Shown: positions 16,770-25,543, counted from the stretch's first letter. The stretch: 64,000 nt of DNA from an uncultured Lachnospiraceae bacterium (GCA_934343915.1 CAKRIL010000016.1:1-64000); one strand, 5' to 3'. Numbers and translations: made by a program. The notes: generated by a model from the sequence alone, not told the origin.

Positions 16770-17092
16770 GTTGAGTAATATTGATGTATTAAAACCTATT
16801 GTTTGAAATTCAATGTGAATAATAAGGTTATATCGTGTACATCACGACTTGGGGAGAAGGTTAGATATTCTTAGAACGCTTTTGGCAACATAGCCAAATC
16901 CGACAAGGATGTCGGATTAGATGCAAGCAGACAAGGAAGTCTGCTTTGCATCGTTGGCGGCAATGGAATAAGATGATATAAGGGTTCTTAGAATATCTTA
17001 GCTTCGTACAACGGAGCTGATGTGCATGATATAACCTTAAGATTCATATATAGCATAACCTTGTAGGTTTTAATACATCAATATTACTCAAC
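16770..17092 (+). ncRNA. structured element, full copy A, inside the GntR operon leader
   Basis: A perfect 28-bp inverted repeat (16770-16797 and 17065-17092) encloses a nested structure. A second stem joins AAGGTTATATC with GATATAACCTT. A third joins GATATTCTTAGAAC (16864-16877) with 16984-16997. Two hairpins follow: 16897-16918, whose loop region ACAAGGATGT carries the hexaloop AAGGAT, and 16921-16951, with hexaloop AAGGAA. Then come GTTGGCGGCAA and the terminal hairpin AGCTTCG-TACAA-CGGAGCT (17000-17018). A G-U pair in an outer stem favours RNA over DNA-level function. No coding potential is seen in this 549-bp gap (16578-17126). Confidence 0.7.
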
Positions 17093-17126
17093 GTCAAGTT
17101 ATTACATTACAAGGAGGGAATCTCAC

Positions 17127-17510
17127 ATGATAATCGAACTCAACACATCCTCGGACATTCCGATTTACGTCCAGCTCCGCAATCAGATTGTGCTCGGCAT
17201 AGGCAGGGGCGAGTTAAAGGAGGGCGAGAGCCTTCCGACGGTAAGGCAGATGGCGGAGGACACAGGCATCAATATGATGACGGTCAATAAGGCATACGGC
17301 GTTCTCAAGGCGGAGGGCTTTATTGAGATTGACAGGAGGCACGGCGCTAAGGTATGCCCGAAGGCAGACTACGGAGCCGATTACAAGGAGAAGGTCGAAG
17401 CGGAGCTTGAGCTGCTCATCACAGAGACTACGCTTAAAGGCATGAAGAAGGAAGAATTTCTGAAAAAATGCGAGGAAATCTACAACAGACAGCAGTTGGT
17501 TTTAGAATAG
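17127..17510 (+). CDS. GntR family regulator, YtrA subfamily
   Basis: A 127-residue protein with an N-terminal winged helix (IYVQLRNQIVLGIGRGELKEGESLPTVRQMAEDTGINMMTVNKAYGVL) followed by only a short helical tail. The small size and lack of an effector domain are typical of the YtrA subgroup, which usually represses an operon containing its own gene and membrane proteins. The ribosome site AAGGAGGGA is strong. The next gene, a membrane protein, starts 15 bases after its stop. An 8-bp dyad overlaps the predicted promoter, and between promoter and gene lies the structured element. Confidence 0.88.
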   Translation: MIIELNTSSDIPIYVQLRNQIVLGIGRGELKEGESLPTVRQMAEDTGINMMTVNKAYGVLKAEGFIEIDRRHGAKVCPKADYGADYKEKVEAELELLITETTLKGMKKEEFLKKCEEIYNRQQLVLE

Positions 17511-17525
17511 AAGGGGGAGAAAATT

Positions 17526-18899
17526 ATGGCTATTATGGTGATTGTGATTATGACGATGCTCTTTATGCTGGTGACGCTCGCCTACACCATGGGCAGCGCG
17601 GTGGTTCTTGAAAACGGAGCATACTATATGGGAATAACAATTCCCAAGGAGCACAGAAGCGATGAGGCGGTAAAAAATATCCGTGCACAGTACAAGCGCA
17701 GTTGGAGAAAAATCACGCTTATCGGACTTGTGACCGGTTTGGCAATCATAATTTTTTATGATTATGTGTCAATACAGATGGTTTACATTATGACATGGTT
17801 CTTCGTGCTCATGTATGTGTATCAGAGCAGCCTCAAAAAATACGGCTGGATGCTGTATAAATGGAAGGTGGAGCAGGACTGGTATAACGGCAGCGAAAAC
17901 GGTGGCAGCGTCCGCAGAATTGACACAGCACTCACAAGAAGCAGGAAAGAGATGCCGATAAGCCCATGCTGGGGAATATTGCCAATGGCGATAACTGCCT
18001 TCTGTGTGTTTAAGTATTGCACGGAAGGCTTCTCTGTCGCATCGAGCAGCTTTGCAGCCTGCTCCGTGGAGTTTTTCGTGCTCTATTTTGTGGTTGCGAG
18101 GTCGCGCACCAAGGTCTATTGCGACGACAGCGAGGCAAATATCGAGATTAACAGGAGTGTAAAGTACGAGTGGAGCAGGTGTATGATGCTTCACAGCTTT
18201 ATGGCGGCGGTCATTGCGCTTGCTTTGACGTGCATATCGGGAGTACAGCCGCGTGACGGGAGCGTGGCAGTTCTTTGGGGCTTTGCACTGTTGATGCTCT
18301 GCTCGCTCGGAAGCCTTGCGGCGCTCTTTTTCACATATAGCAATGTCAGGAGGGTGAAAAATCAGGCAGATGCGGTGCAGTACTACGATGACGACGACAT
18401 ATATTATCTGACGGGGAAGAAAAATCCCAATGCGCCGAGGATTCAGGAAAAGAGAATCGGAGTAGGCTTCTCGATGAATGCGGGAAGCAGAGTGGAGTGG
18501 GTTGTTATCGGAATTAGCATGCTGTTTGTTGTGGGACTTGCGATTTTTTTGGCAAAATATGATCTGGCGGACATAGCACTTGAGGTTGGCGCGGACGGCT
18601 CGGGAAGAGTGGCAGCGAGTATTGAAGCTGCGGGGGAGAAGTCAAGCTTCTATCTTGATGAGATAACCGATGTCGAGTATCTTGACAAGCTCCCGTCCAT
18701 GTCAAAGAACGTGGGCTATGACGGAACCGTCTACAACATCGGAACCTTCAACGTGCAGGGCTATGGTCAGTGCGATACCTATATATGCCTTAAGACAAAG
18801 GCAGCGGTTGTGGTAAAAACCGATAGTAAGATATATGTGTTCAATGATGAGACAGTTGAGGGTACATTGGATATGTATAATATGCTGTCGCAAAAATAA
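17526..18899 (+). CDS. DUF5808-like multi-spanning membrane protein
   Basis: A 457-residue integral membrane protein with about eight hydrophobic segments (near 1-25, 60-105, 150-195, 220-275, 330-350). A cytoplasmic stretch with DDDDIYYLTGKKNPNAPRIQEKRIGVGF resembles the DUF5808 motif seen in membrane proteins paired with YtrA-type regulators. The C-terminal about 100 residues, after the last helix, look like a small soluble beta domain (DEITDVEYLDKLPS..., VVVKTDSKIYVF), perhaps PH-like. It forms an operon with the upstream GntR gene (15-bp gap, GAAGGGGGAG ribosome site). The role is unknown; related pairs are suspected to act in envelope stress or peptide resistance. Confidence 0.7.
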   Translation: MAIMVIVIMTMLFMLVTLAYTMGSAVVLENGAYYMGITIPKEHRSDEAVKNIRAQYKRSWRKITLIGLVTGLAIIIFYDYVSIQMVYIMTWFFVLMYVYQSSLKKYGWMLYKWKVEQDWYNGSENGGSVRRIDTALTRSRKEMPISPCWGILPMAITAFCVFKYCTEGFSVASSSFAACSVEFFVLYFVVARSRTKVYCDDSEANIEINRSVKYEWSRCMMLHSFMAAVIALALTCISGVQPRDGSVAVLWGFALLMLCSLGSLAALFFTYSNVRRVKNQADAVQYYDDDDIYYLTGKKNPNAPRIQEKRIGVGFSMNAGSRVEWVVIGISMLFVVGLAIFLAKYDLADIALEVGADGSGRVAASIEAAGEKSSFYLDEITDVEYLDKLPSMSKNVGYDGTVYNIGTFNVQGYGQCDTYICLKTKAAVVVKTDSKIYVFNDETVEGTLDMYNMLSQK

Positions 18900-18996
18900 G
18901 TTGTCGAAGATGATAATATGTGCTAAGATACCTCTGAAAAGTATATGTATTTAATTTACAGAGGTTGGTGGCGTTCACCGGAAATGAGGAATTCTA

Positions 18997-19788
18997 ATGA
19001 CAGCTTCGAATATTAAGATAGACAGGCAGAGAGTTATCGATACATTTGCCGCTTATGTGAAAAATTACAATAGTGAGGATACCAAGGTCAGATTAAAGAT
19101 TGAGCACACCTACCGCGTGGCGGGGCTGTGTCAGGCAATCGGACAGTCAATAGGGCTTACAGGCTCCGACCTTGATATAGCATGGCTCACAGGGGTGCTT
19201 CATGATGTGGGAAGATTCGAGCAGTTAAGACGTTACAACACCTTCTATGATGATAAGTCCGTTAATCATGCACACCTTGGCTGTGAGATTTTATTTGGTG
19301 AGGGCAGAATCAGGGATTATATAGATGATGACAGCGAGGATGAGCTTTTAAGGAATGCGATATATCATCACAGCGATTACAGGATACCTGAGGATTATGA
19401 TGAGAGAACTACGATGTACTGCAATATTTTAAGGGATGCGGACAAGGTGGATATTCTCAAGGTGAACTGTGATTTTCCGCTTGAGGAAATATACAACGCC
19501 ACGACGGAGGAGATAAGGACGGGGGATATTTCGGATGAGGTGCTTGCGGCATTCAGGGAGAGGCATACGATACTCAGAGCCCTTAAAAAGACAGCGGTTG
19601 ACAATGTACCGGGGCATATCTCGCTTGCGTTCGAGCTTGTATATCCTGAGAGTGTGAGACAGGCGGTAAGACAGGGATATCTTGATAAGATGCTTGCATT
19701 TGAGTCTGATAATCCTGATACAAGGAAGAAAATGCAGGAAATTAACAGGATAATGAAGGAATATATTACCGAAAGAGGGATAGAATAG
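18997..19788 (+). CDS. HD domain metal-dependent phosphohydrolase
   Basis: A 263-residue cytoplasmic protein with an HD superfamily core: IEHTYRVAGL (first His), GVLHDVGRFEQ (the HD pair), a His-rich loop HAHLGCEILF and IYHHSDYRIPE, and the distal ILRDADKVDIL Asp. These residues bind one or two divalent metals and hydrolyse phosphate esters, commonly nucleotides. Substrate cannot be told from sequence. It starts at an ATG with TGAGGA upstream and is followed 29 bases later by the PFOR gene on the same strand, so the two may be co-transcribed. Confidence 0.8.
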   Translation: MTASNIKIDRQRVIDTFAAYVKNYNSEDTKVRLKIEHTYRVAGLCQAIGQSIGLTGSDLDIAWLTGVLHDVGRFEQLRRYNTFYDDKSVNHAHLGCEILFGEGRIRDYIDDDSEDELLRNAIYHHSDYRIPEDYDERTTMYCNILRDADKVDILKVNCDFPLEEIYNATTEEIRTGDISDEVLAAFRERHTILRALKKTAVDNVPGHISLAFELVYPESVRQAVRQGYLDKMLAFESDNPDTRKKMQEINRIMKEYITERGIE

Positions 19789-19817
19789 AGGTCATCAAGA
19801 TATTTTGGAGGACTTCT

Positions 19818-22800
19818 ATGGATAGAATTGAAAAGACGATGGATGGCAACGCTGCGGCAGCATATACAGCCTACGCCTTCACTCAGGTGGCACCGATATA
19901 TCCTATAACACCGTCATCACCAATGGCAGAGAGCGTTGACGAATGGGCAGCAGACGGTAAGGAGAATCTTTTTGGGGATGAGGTGCGCGTGGTTGAACTG
20001 CAGTCTGAGGCAGGTGCGGCAGCGGCGCTTCATGGTACGTTAAGTGCAGGAGTCCTTGCGACAACTTTTACAGCTTCGCAGGGGCTTCTTTTAATGCTTC
20101 CGAACATATATAAGCTGGCAGGAGAGCTGCTTCCGGGCGTGATTCATGTGGCGGCAAGAACGGTTGCAACGCATGCATTGTCGATATTCGGTGACCATAG
20201 TGATATATATGCGTGCAGACAGTCGGGAGTGGCTATGCTTGCAAGCGGGAGCGTGCAGGAGGTCATGGATTTATCGGCGGTTGCGCACCTGTCAGCGATA
20301 AAGGGAAGAGTGCCGTTTATTCATTTTTTCGATGGGTTCAGGACCTCACATGAGGTTAAGAAAATCAAGCTGTGGGATTATGAGGAGCTCAGGGAAATGC
20401 TTGATGATGAGGCATTGGAGGCATTCAGGGAGAGAAGTCTGAATCCCGACAGAGCATTTATGGCGGGCTCGGCACAGAATCCTGATATATTTTTTCAGGT
20501 GAGAGAAGCGGCTAACGGATATTATACACAGCTTATTGAGGTTGTGTGTGGATATCTTGACGAAGTAAATAAGAGACTGGGGACAAATTACGGACTTTTT
20601 GATTATTACGGGAGTGAAAGGGCGACGCATGTGATTGTCGCCATGGGCTCCGTCACCAAGACGATAGAGGAGGTGGCGGATTTTATTAATGCACATGTGG
20701 GAGTGACAAGGGCGGAGGCGGAAGTCGGAGTGATAGAGGTACATCTGTACCGTCCTTTCAGTGCAGAGCATTTCATTTCATGCATTCCCGATACCGTGGA
20801 GCAGATTACGGTGCTTGACAGAACCAAGGAGCCGGGAAGTGTGGGAGAGCCTCTCATGCTTGATGTCATCGCGGCACTTAAGGGCAGCAGATTTGAGAAT
20901 GTTCCCGTGTTCGGGGGAAGATACGGATTGAGCTCCAAGGACACGACACCTGAACAGATTATGGCTGTATATGCAAACCATGACAGGAGAAGCTTCACGA
21001 TAGGAATAGAGGATGATGTGACGGGGCTTTCACTAAGTGAACAGCTCGGTGTGAGAAGCTTTACGGGGCATGATGTGCTTCCGGACCTCCACAGGGATAC
21101 GATAGAATGCGTATTCTGGGGACTTGGCGGCGATGGCACGATAGGAGCCAACAAAAATTCAATAAAAATAATAGGAAACAACACAGACCTTCATGTGCAA
21201 GGCTATTTTTCCTACGATTCAAAGAAATCGGGAGGTGTAACAGTATCGCATCTCCGTTTCGGAAAAAATGATATCCGTTCCGAATATCTTGTACAGAGAC
21301 CTGATTTTGTTGCATGCCACAGCGAAAGCTATATTTTAAAGTATGATATGCTGTCAAATATATGCCATGGCGGTGTATTTTTGCTCAACTGCGAATGGGA
21401 TGAGGAGGAGCTTGACAGTAAGCTTCCTGATGCGATAAAGCATGCCATTGCGATGAAAAAGCTTGATTTTTATATTATCAATGCGGTGCGGACAGGCAAG
21501 GAAATCGGAATAAACGGCAAGATAAATACCATTTTGCAGTCGGCATTTTTTAAGATTGTATGTGACCTGTATTCTGAAAAGTATGGTCTTATGAGCTACG
21601 AAGCTGCAGTGAAGTACATGAAGGCGGCAGCGCGCGCATCATATGAGGTTAAGGGACAAAAGATAGTAGATATGAATTACCGGGCGATTGAGCTTGGCGG
21701 AGAGCGTCTGGTGCATGTCAGGGTGCCGGATGAGTGGAGGGAGTGTTCTGACACGCTTGATAAGAGACCTTTGACGGTGTTCAAGGACAGGGAATGCGTG
21801 ATTGGCTATGTGGAGAATATACAAGCCGTTGTGAATGCGCAGAAGGGTGATTCCCTTCCTGTATCCGCCTTTCTTCCATACGTTGACGGGCGGCAGCCGT
21901 CGGGAACATCAGCGCATGAGAAAAGGGATTTTGCCGTGGAGCTTCCGAAGTGGCTTCCTGAGAACTGTATACAGTGCAGCCGCTGTTCATATGTATGTCC
22001 GCATGCTGTCATAAGACCTGCGGTGATGAATGAGAATGAGAAAAATAATGCGCCTGACATGCTTAAATCCATTTCGATGAACGGAATGCCGGAAAACAGC
22101 TTCTCGATAGTGGTATCGGCAAGGGACTGCACCGGCTGTGGTTCGTGTGCCGGCGTATGCCCGGGAATGAAGGGGAACAAGGCACTTGAGATGAAGCCGT
22201 TAGAGGAGTACGACAAGGAAGCTGCCCAGGAGGCATATGAATATGCGCAGAGCCTTACGGATAAGCCTGAGCTTGGCAAAAGGTTCAGAGTGGGGACGGT
22301 AAAAGGAAGCCAGTTCAAGAAGCCTCTTTTGGAGTTCTCAGGGGCGTGTGCGGGATGCGGTGAAACGCCTTATGCGAAGCTTGTGACACAGTTATTCGGA
22401 GAGCGCATGTATATTGCCAATGCGACGGGCTGTTCATCAATATGGGCTAATTCCACGCCGTCCACAGCGTACACGGCATATGCAGACGGGCGAGGGCCGG
22501 CATGGAGCAATTCTCTTTTTGAGGATGCGGCAGAATTCGGTTACGGAATGTATCTGGCTGAGCAGGTAAAGTCGAAGGCGGACAAAAAGAAATCCGTATG
22601 GATATTCGGAGGTGACGGCTGGGCGTATGACATCGGTTACGGTGGACTTGACCATATACTTGCAAGTGGTGAAAATATAAATGTTCTCGTCTTTGATACT
22701 GAGGTGTATTCCAATACGGGAGGTCAGGCATCGAAGGCAACGCCAAAGGGGGCATATGCCCGATTCGCAGCTAATGGAAAGCGGACACCTAAGAAGAAGC

Positions 22801-23144
22801 TTGCACAGATGGCGATGACCTATGAGAATGTATATGTCGCACAGATTGCAATGGGAGCCGACTATGAGCAGACCGTGAAGGCACTTACCGAGGCTGAAAG
22901 CTACGACGGCCCATCGCTCATCATCGCCTACTGTACCTGTATCGCACATGGAATAAAAGCAGGAATGGGAAGCTCACAGGCGGAGGAGATGAAGGCTGTG
23001 GCAGCAGGGTACTGGGAGCTGTTCCGCTATAATCCCGCACTCGCCATTGAGGGCAAAAATCCTCTCATAATCGACAGTAAGCCGCCGACGATACCGAGGG
23101 AGGAGTTCTTCGCCGGGGAGACACGGTACAGAGGAGGGCAATAA
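19818..23144 (+). CDS. nifJ: pyruvate:ferredoxin (flavodoxin) oxidoreductase
   Basis: A 1108-residue homodimeric enzyme that converts pyruvate and CoA to acetyl-CoA and CO2, passing electrons to ferredoxin; a core step of clostridial fermentation. Domains in order: pyrimidine-binding domain I (MDGNAAAAYTAYAF...PITPSSPMAE), domain II, the CoA/linker domain, a two-cluster ferredoxin domain with CIQCSRCSYVCPH (Cys717 first) and CTGCGSCAGVCPG (Cys771 first), and the TPP domain with CAGCGETPY, GDGWAYDIGYGGLDH and SNTGGQASK. The proximal-cluster cysteines in CAGCG, ATGCSS and YCTCIAHG are kept. The C-terminal tail is about 60 residues shorter than the usual near-1170-residue form. The ribosome site is TGGAGGA. 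Confidence 0.95.
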   Translation: MDRIEKTMDGNAAAAYTAYAFTQVAPIYPITPSSPMAESVDEWAADGKENLFGDEVRVVELQSEAGAAAALHGTLSAGVLATTFTASQGLLLMLPNIYKLAGELLPGVIHVAARTVATHALSIFGDHSDIYACRQSGVAMLASGSVQEVMDLSAVAHLSAIKGRVPFIHFFDGFRTSHEVKKIKLWDYEELREMLDDEALEAFRERSLNPDRAFMAGSAQNPDIFFQVREAANGYYTQLIEVVCGYLDEVNKRLGTNYGLFDYYGSERATHVIVAMGSVTKTIEEVADFINAHVGVTRAEAEVGVIEVHLYRPFSAEHFISCIPDTVEQITVLDRTKEPGSVGEPLMLDVIAALKGSRFENVPVFGGRYGLSSKDTTPEQIMAVYANHDRRSFTIGIEDDVTGLSLSEQLGVRSFTGHDVLPDLHRDTIECVFWGLGGDGTIGANKNSIKIIGNNTDLHVQGYFSYDSKKSGGVTVSHLRFGKNDIRSEYLVQRPDFVACHSESYILKYDMLSNICHGGVFLLNCEWDEEELDSKLPDAIKHAIAMKKLDFYIINAVRTGKEIGINGKINTILQSAFFKIVCDLYSEKYGLMSYEAAVKYMKAAARASYEVKGQKIVDMNYRAIELGGERLVHVRVPDEWRECSDTLDKRPLTVFKDRECVIGYVENIQAVVNAQKGDSLPVSAFLPYVDGRQPSGTSAHEKRDFAVELPKWLPENCIQCSRCSYVCPHAVIRPAVMNENEKNNAPDMLKSISMNGMPENSFSIVVSARDCTGCGSCAGVCPGMKGNKALEMKPLEEYDKEAAQEAYEYAQSLTDKPELGKRFRVGTVKGSQFKKPLLEFSGACAGCGETPYAKLVTQLFGERMYIANATGCSSIWANSTPSTAYTAYADGRGPAWSNSLFEDAAEFGYGMYLAEQVKSKADKKKSVWIFGGDGWAYDIGYGGLDHILASGENINVLVFDTEVYSNTGGQASKATPKGAYARFAANGKRTPKKKLAQMAMTYENVYVAQIAMGADYEQTVKALTEAESYDGPSLIIAYCTCIAHGIKAGMGSSQAEEMKAVAAGYWELFRYNPALAIEGKNPLIIDSKPPTIPREEFFAGETRYRGGQ

Positions 23145-23170
23145 TTTATAAAATATGATTAATGGATTCA

Positions 23171-23462
23171 GGTGTCAAAACATGCTGGTTTAATTTTACA
23201 TGTATATCATGTTATAGTTGTGCATATCAGCTCCGTTGTACGAAGCAAGTTGTTCTAATGACTCTGAAAAACTTTCTTCTGCTTCCGCCACCGCTGCAAA
23301 ATCAGCCCTCCATGGCTGTTTGCAGCTCAGCCGGCATCCGTGCCGTCTGTGGCTGTGTGGTAAGCAGAGTTCTAAGAATAACTAAGCTTCTTCCAAAAGT
23401 CGCGATATGCATAATATAATACAATTATGCACAATTCAGGTAAATCCGCATATTTTGCCACC
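23171..23462 (-). ncRNA. structured element, full copy B1 (core on minus strand)
   Basis: The ends GGTGTCAAAACATGCTGG (23171-23188) and CCGCATATTTTGCCACC (23446-23462) form imperfect terminal inverted repeats. Read on the minus strand the core runs: CGCGACTTTTGGAAGAAGC, TTATTCTTAGAAC, ACACAGCCA, a hairpin CGGCA-CGGA-TGCCG (23332-23345), a hairpin with stem GCTGCAA/TTGCAGC and loop ATGGAG (23293-23326), CGGTGGCGGAAG, and AGCTTCG-TACAA-CGGAGCT near 23230-23248. It follows the PFOR gene; its 3' flank also matches the remnant at 48700-48768. Confidence 0.7.
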
Positions 23463-23579
23463 ATAACCATTTATGTTTAATAAATATATTTGATGATGAT
23501 AATAATTATATATGATGAATTTTAAAATGTCCATTGATAAAATATCTGAAATTATATATGGTTTTATATCTGCCTGTGA

Positions 23580-23833
23580 TATGTAAATGTGTGCGGGTGA
23601 AGGGATTCATACATGGCACGACTTTTGGGAGAAGCGTGGTTGTTCTTGGAAATCTGCTCACGGTACAGCCAAAGTCAGCATGGATGCTGGCTTAGGTGCC
23701 GGCGTACAAGGAGGTACGCTCGGCATCGGTGGCGGGAGGGGACATAACATATATCAGAGTTCCTAGAACACCCAGCTTCGTACAAGGGAGCTGCCATGTA
23801 TGAATCCACAATCCGCACACTTAACTTAACATA
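23580..23833 (+). ncRNA. structured element, full copy B2
   Basis: Outer arms GTGTGCGG (23589-23596) / CCGCACAC (23813-23820) and a 15-bp arm 23603-23617 / 23793-23807 pair perfectly but share no sequence with the outer stems of the other copies. The core has ACGACTTTTGGGAGAAGC, hairpin AGTCAGCA-TGGA-TGCTGGCT (23673-23692), hairpin 23695-23727 with loop AAGGAG, GGTGGCGGGAGG, and AGCTTCGTACAAGGGAGCT. The element ends about 115 bases before the serine dehydratase start. Between it and copy B1 (23463-23579) only AT-rich sequence is seen. Confidence 0.7.
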
Positions 23834-23948
23834 GTAAAATTTTTCCCCACATAATTCGAAGAATAAAAAGCTTGTGTACATACACTGCATAGTGATAAGA
23901 TATGAAATGTATTTAATTGCAGAATTTCGGAGAATAGCGAGGAAGAAT

Positions 23949-24629
23949 ATGAATCTTATAGATATTATCGGCCCTGTGATGGTAGGCCCGTCAAGCTCAC
24001 ACACTGCGGGTGCGGTGCGAATCGGTCTCATATCGAGAAGACTGCTGGGCGAGGCTGTTGCGGACGCCAGGATATATATGCATGGCTCATTTGCCGCGAC
24101 GGGAAAGGGACATGGAACAGACCGGGCTCTTGTGGCGGGACTTCTTGGAATGCAGGTGGATGATGAGAGAATACCGGTAAGCTTTGAGCTTGCAAATGAC
24201 AGAAATATGACCTTTTCCTTCCATAATATAGAGCTGATGGATGCACACCCTAATTCGGTTAAGCTTGAGCTTACGGGAGTGACCGGTAAGCAGCTTGAAA
24301 TTGTAGCGGCATCTGTCGGGGGCGGTCAGATACAGATATGCGAGATAGATGGCCTTACCGCTAATTTTGCGGGAAATTACCCGACGCTTGTGGTGCATAA
24401 TCAGGACAGACCGGGACATGTCATGAGTGTAACCACTCTGCTTGCACACAGGTCAATCAATATTGCAACCATGCAGCTGTTCAGAGATGCAAGAGGCGGA
24501 TATGCCGTTATGGTTGTAGAGTGTGATCAGGAGATTCCGAATGAAGCCATCGAATGGCTGCGCCGTCAGGAGGGCATTATAAAGGTGACTTATCTGAGCA
24601 GAGAGGGTATGGAGGAGAGCGATGTATAA
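23949..24629 (+). CDS. sdaAB: L-serine dehydratase, iron-sulfur type, beta subunit
   Basis: A 226-residue subunit of the oxygen-sensitive [4Fe-4S] L-serine dehydratase, which deaminates serine to pyruvate. The N-terminal domain begins MNLIDIIGPVMVGPSSSHTAGAVRIG, the conserved substrate-pocket lead of the family. The C-terminal part (about 150-220) is an ACT domain (TLVVHNQDRPGHVMSVTTLLAH), usually a serine or regulator site. The ATG at 23949 is chosen for the GCGAGGA site; the frame is open 75 bases further upstream without one. It overlaps the alpha-subunit gene by 8 bases, so the two are translationally coupled. The structured element B2 lies just upstream. Confidence 0.92.
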   Translation: MNLIDIIGPVMVGPSSSHTAGAVRIGLISRRLLGEAVADARIYMHGSFAATGKGHGTDRALVAGLLGMQVDDERIPVSFELANDRNMTFSFHNIELMDAHPNSVKLELTGVTGKQLEIVAASVGGGQIQICEIDGLTANFAGNYPTLVVHNQDRPGHVMSVTTLLAHRSINIATMQLFRDARGGYAVMVVECDQEIPNEAIEWLRRQEGIIKVTYLSREGMEESDV

Positions 24630-25512
24630 ATCATTGGCAGAGATAGTAGAGACAGGGAAGATGTCGGGAAAAAGCTTTTGGCAGGTTGTCCTTGAGGATG
24701 ATATCAAGGAGAGAGGAATCACGTTCGAGGAAGGCTTTGGTCAGATGAAGAATATGTACCTTGCGATGAAGCATGCAGATGAGGGCTATGATGACAAGCT
24801 TCATTCGGCGAGCGGTATGGTGGGTACTGACGGAGGCAGACTGGAGCATGCGCGCCTTGCAGGAGAAAGCATATGCGGTGACTTTATAATGAAGGTGCTT
24901 GAGAAGGCGGTTAAGATGGGAGAGTCCAATGCGTGCATGAAGCGTATCGTGGCTGCTCCGACTGCCGGTTCATGCGGTGTAATTCCGGCTGTTCTCATAT
25001 CAATGGAGGAAGAGTTCGGATATTCCGAGGATGAGATTACCAAGGGACTTATTGTGGCTGCCGGAATAGGTGGTGTTATAGCACAGAGAGCGTTTCTTGC
25101 GGGTGCAGCGGGAGGCTGTCAGGCAGAAATCGGTTCGGCATCGGCTATGGCGGCAGGTGCGGCGGCAGCTCTAAGGGGTGCAGACGGTGAACAGATAATA
25201 CAGGCATCAGCCATTGCTCTGAAGAATCTTCTCGGTCTTGCATGTGACCCTGTGGGCGGACTTGTTGAGGTTCCATGTGTCAAGAGAAACACCATCGGTG
25301 CAGTAGGTGCTCTTACGGCAGCGGATATGGCACTTGCGGGAGTGTACAGCAAGATTGTTCCCGACGAGGTTATTGATGCGATGAGAAGCATCGGTGTGGC
25401 AATGCCGTCATGCATCAAGGAGACAGGAAGCGGAGGACTTGCGATAACTCCTTGTGCCAAGACCATGATGGAAGAGCTTGCAAAGAAAGAGGTTGATACG
25501 GAGAACTGCTGA
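24622..25512 (+). CDS. sdaAA: L-serine dehydratase, iron-sulfur type, alpha subunit
   Basis: A 296-residue catalytic subunit that pairs with the upstream beta subunit. It carries the cysteines expected for the [4Fe-4S] cluster in TAGSCGVIPAVL, GLACDPVGGLVEVPC and ITPCAK, and the glycine-rich SGMVGTDGG and AGAAGGCQAEIGSASAMAAGAAAAL segments. Split alpha/beta subunits are usual in Clostridia and bacilli, unlike the fused enzyme of Escherichia coli. Together they feed serine into pyruvate, one gene away from PFOR, which consumes it. The stop codon lies inside a terminator hairpin. Confidence 0.93.
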   Translation: MYKSLAEIVETGKMSGKSFWQVVLEDDIKERGITFEEGFGQMKNMYLAMKHADEGYDDKLHSASGMVGTDGGRLEHARLAGESICGDFIMKVLEKAVKMGESNACMKRIVAAPTAGSCGVIPAVLISMEEEFGYSEDEITKGLIVAAGIGGVIAQRAFLAGAAGGCQAEIGSASAMAAGAAAALRGADGEQIIQASAIALKNLLGLACDPVGGLVEVPCVKRNTIGAVGALTAADMALAGVYSKIVPDEVIDAMRSIGVAMPSCIKETGSGGLAITPCAKTMMEELAKKEVDTENC

Positions 25513-25531
25513 TTTTTCGGCAGTTCTTTTT
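25502..25531 (+). terminator. terminator of the serine dehydratase operon
   Basis: AGAACTGC (25502-25509) pairs perfectly with GCAGTTCT (25520-25527), followed by five T residues; it overlaps the sdaAA stop codon. Confidence 0.8.
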
Positions 25532-25543
25532 GTTAATTAATAA

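Noticed and set aside
16770..17092. Group I/II intron fragment or transposon-associated omega RNA
   Set aside because: No intron-encoded protein, domain V-like helix, HNH or TnpB gene is linked to any copy, and the outer stems vary in a way not typical of these; kept only as a question for a covariance search.
20606..21184. Long open frames antisense to PFOR and other large genes
   Set aside because: They mirror the codon pattern of the sense gene, have no ribosome sites and show low-complexity translations.
23145..23948. Small protein-coding genes in the long gap after PFOR
   Set aside because: The open frames here run through the arms and hairpins of the two structured elements, lack ribosome sites and change frame between copies.
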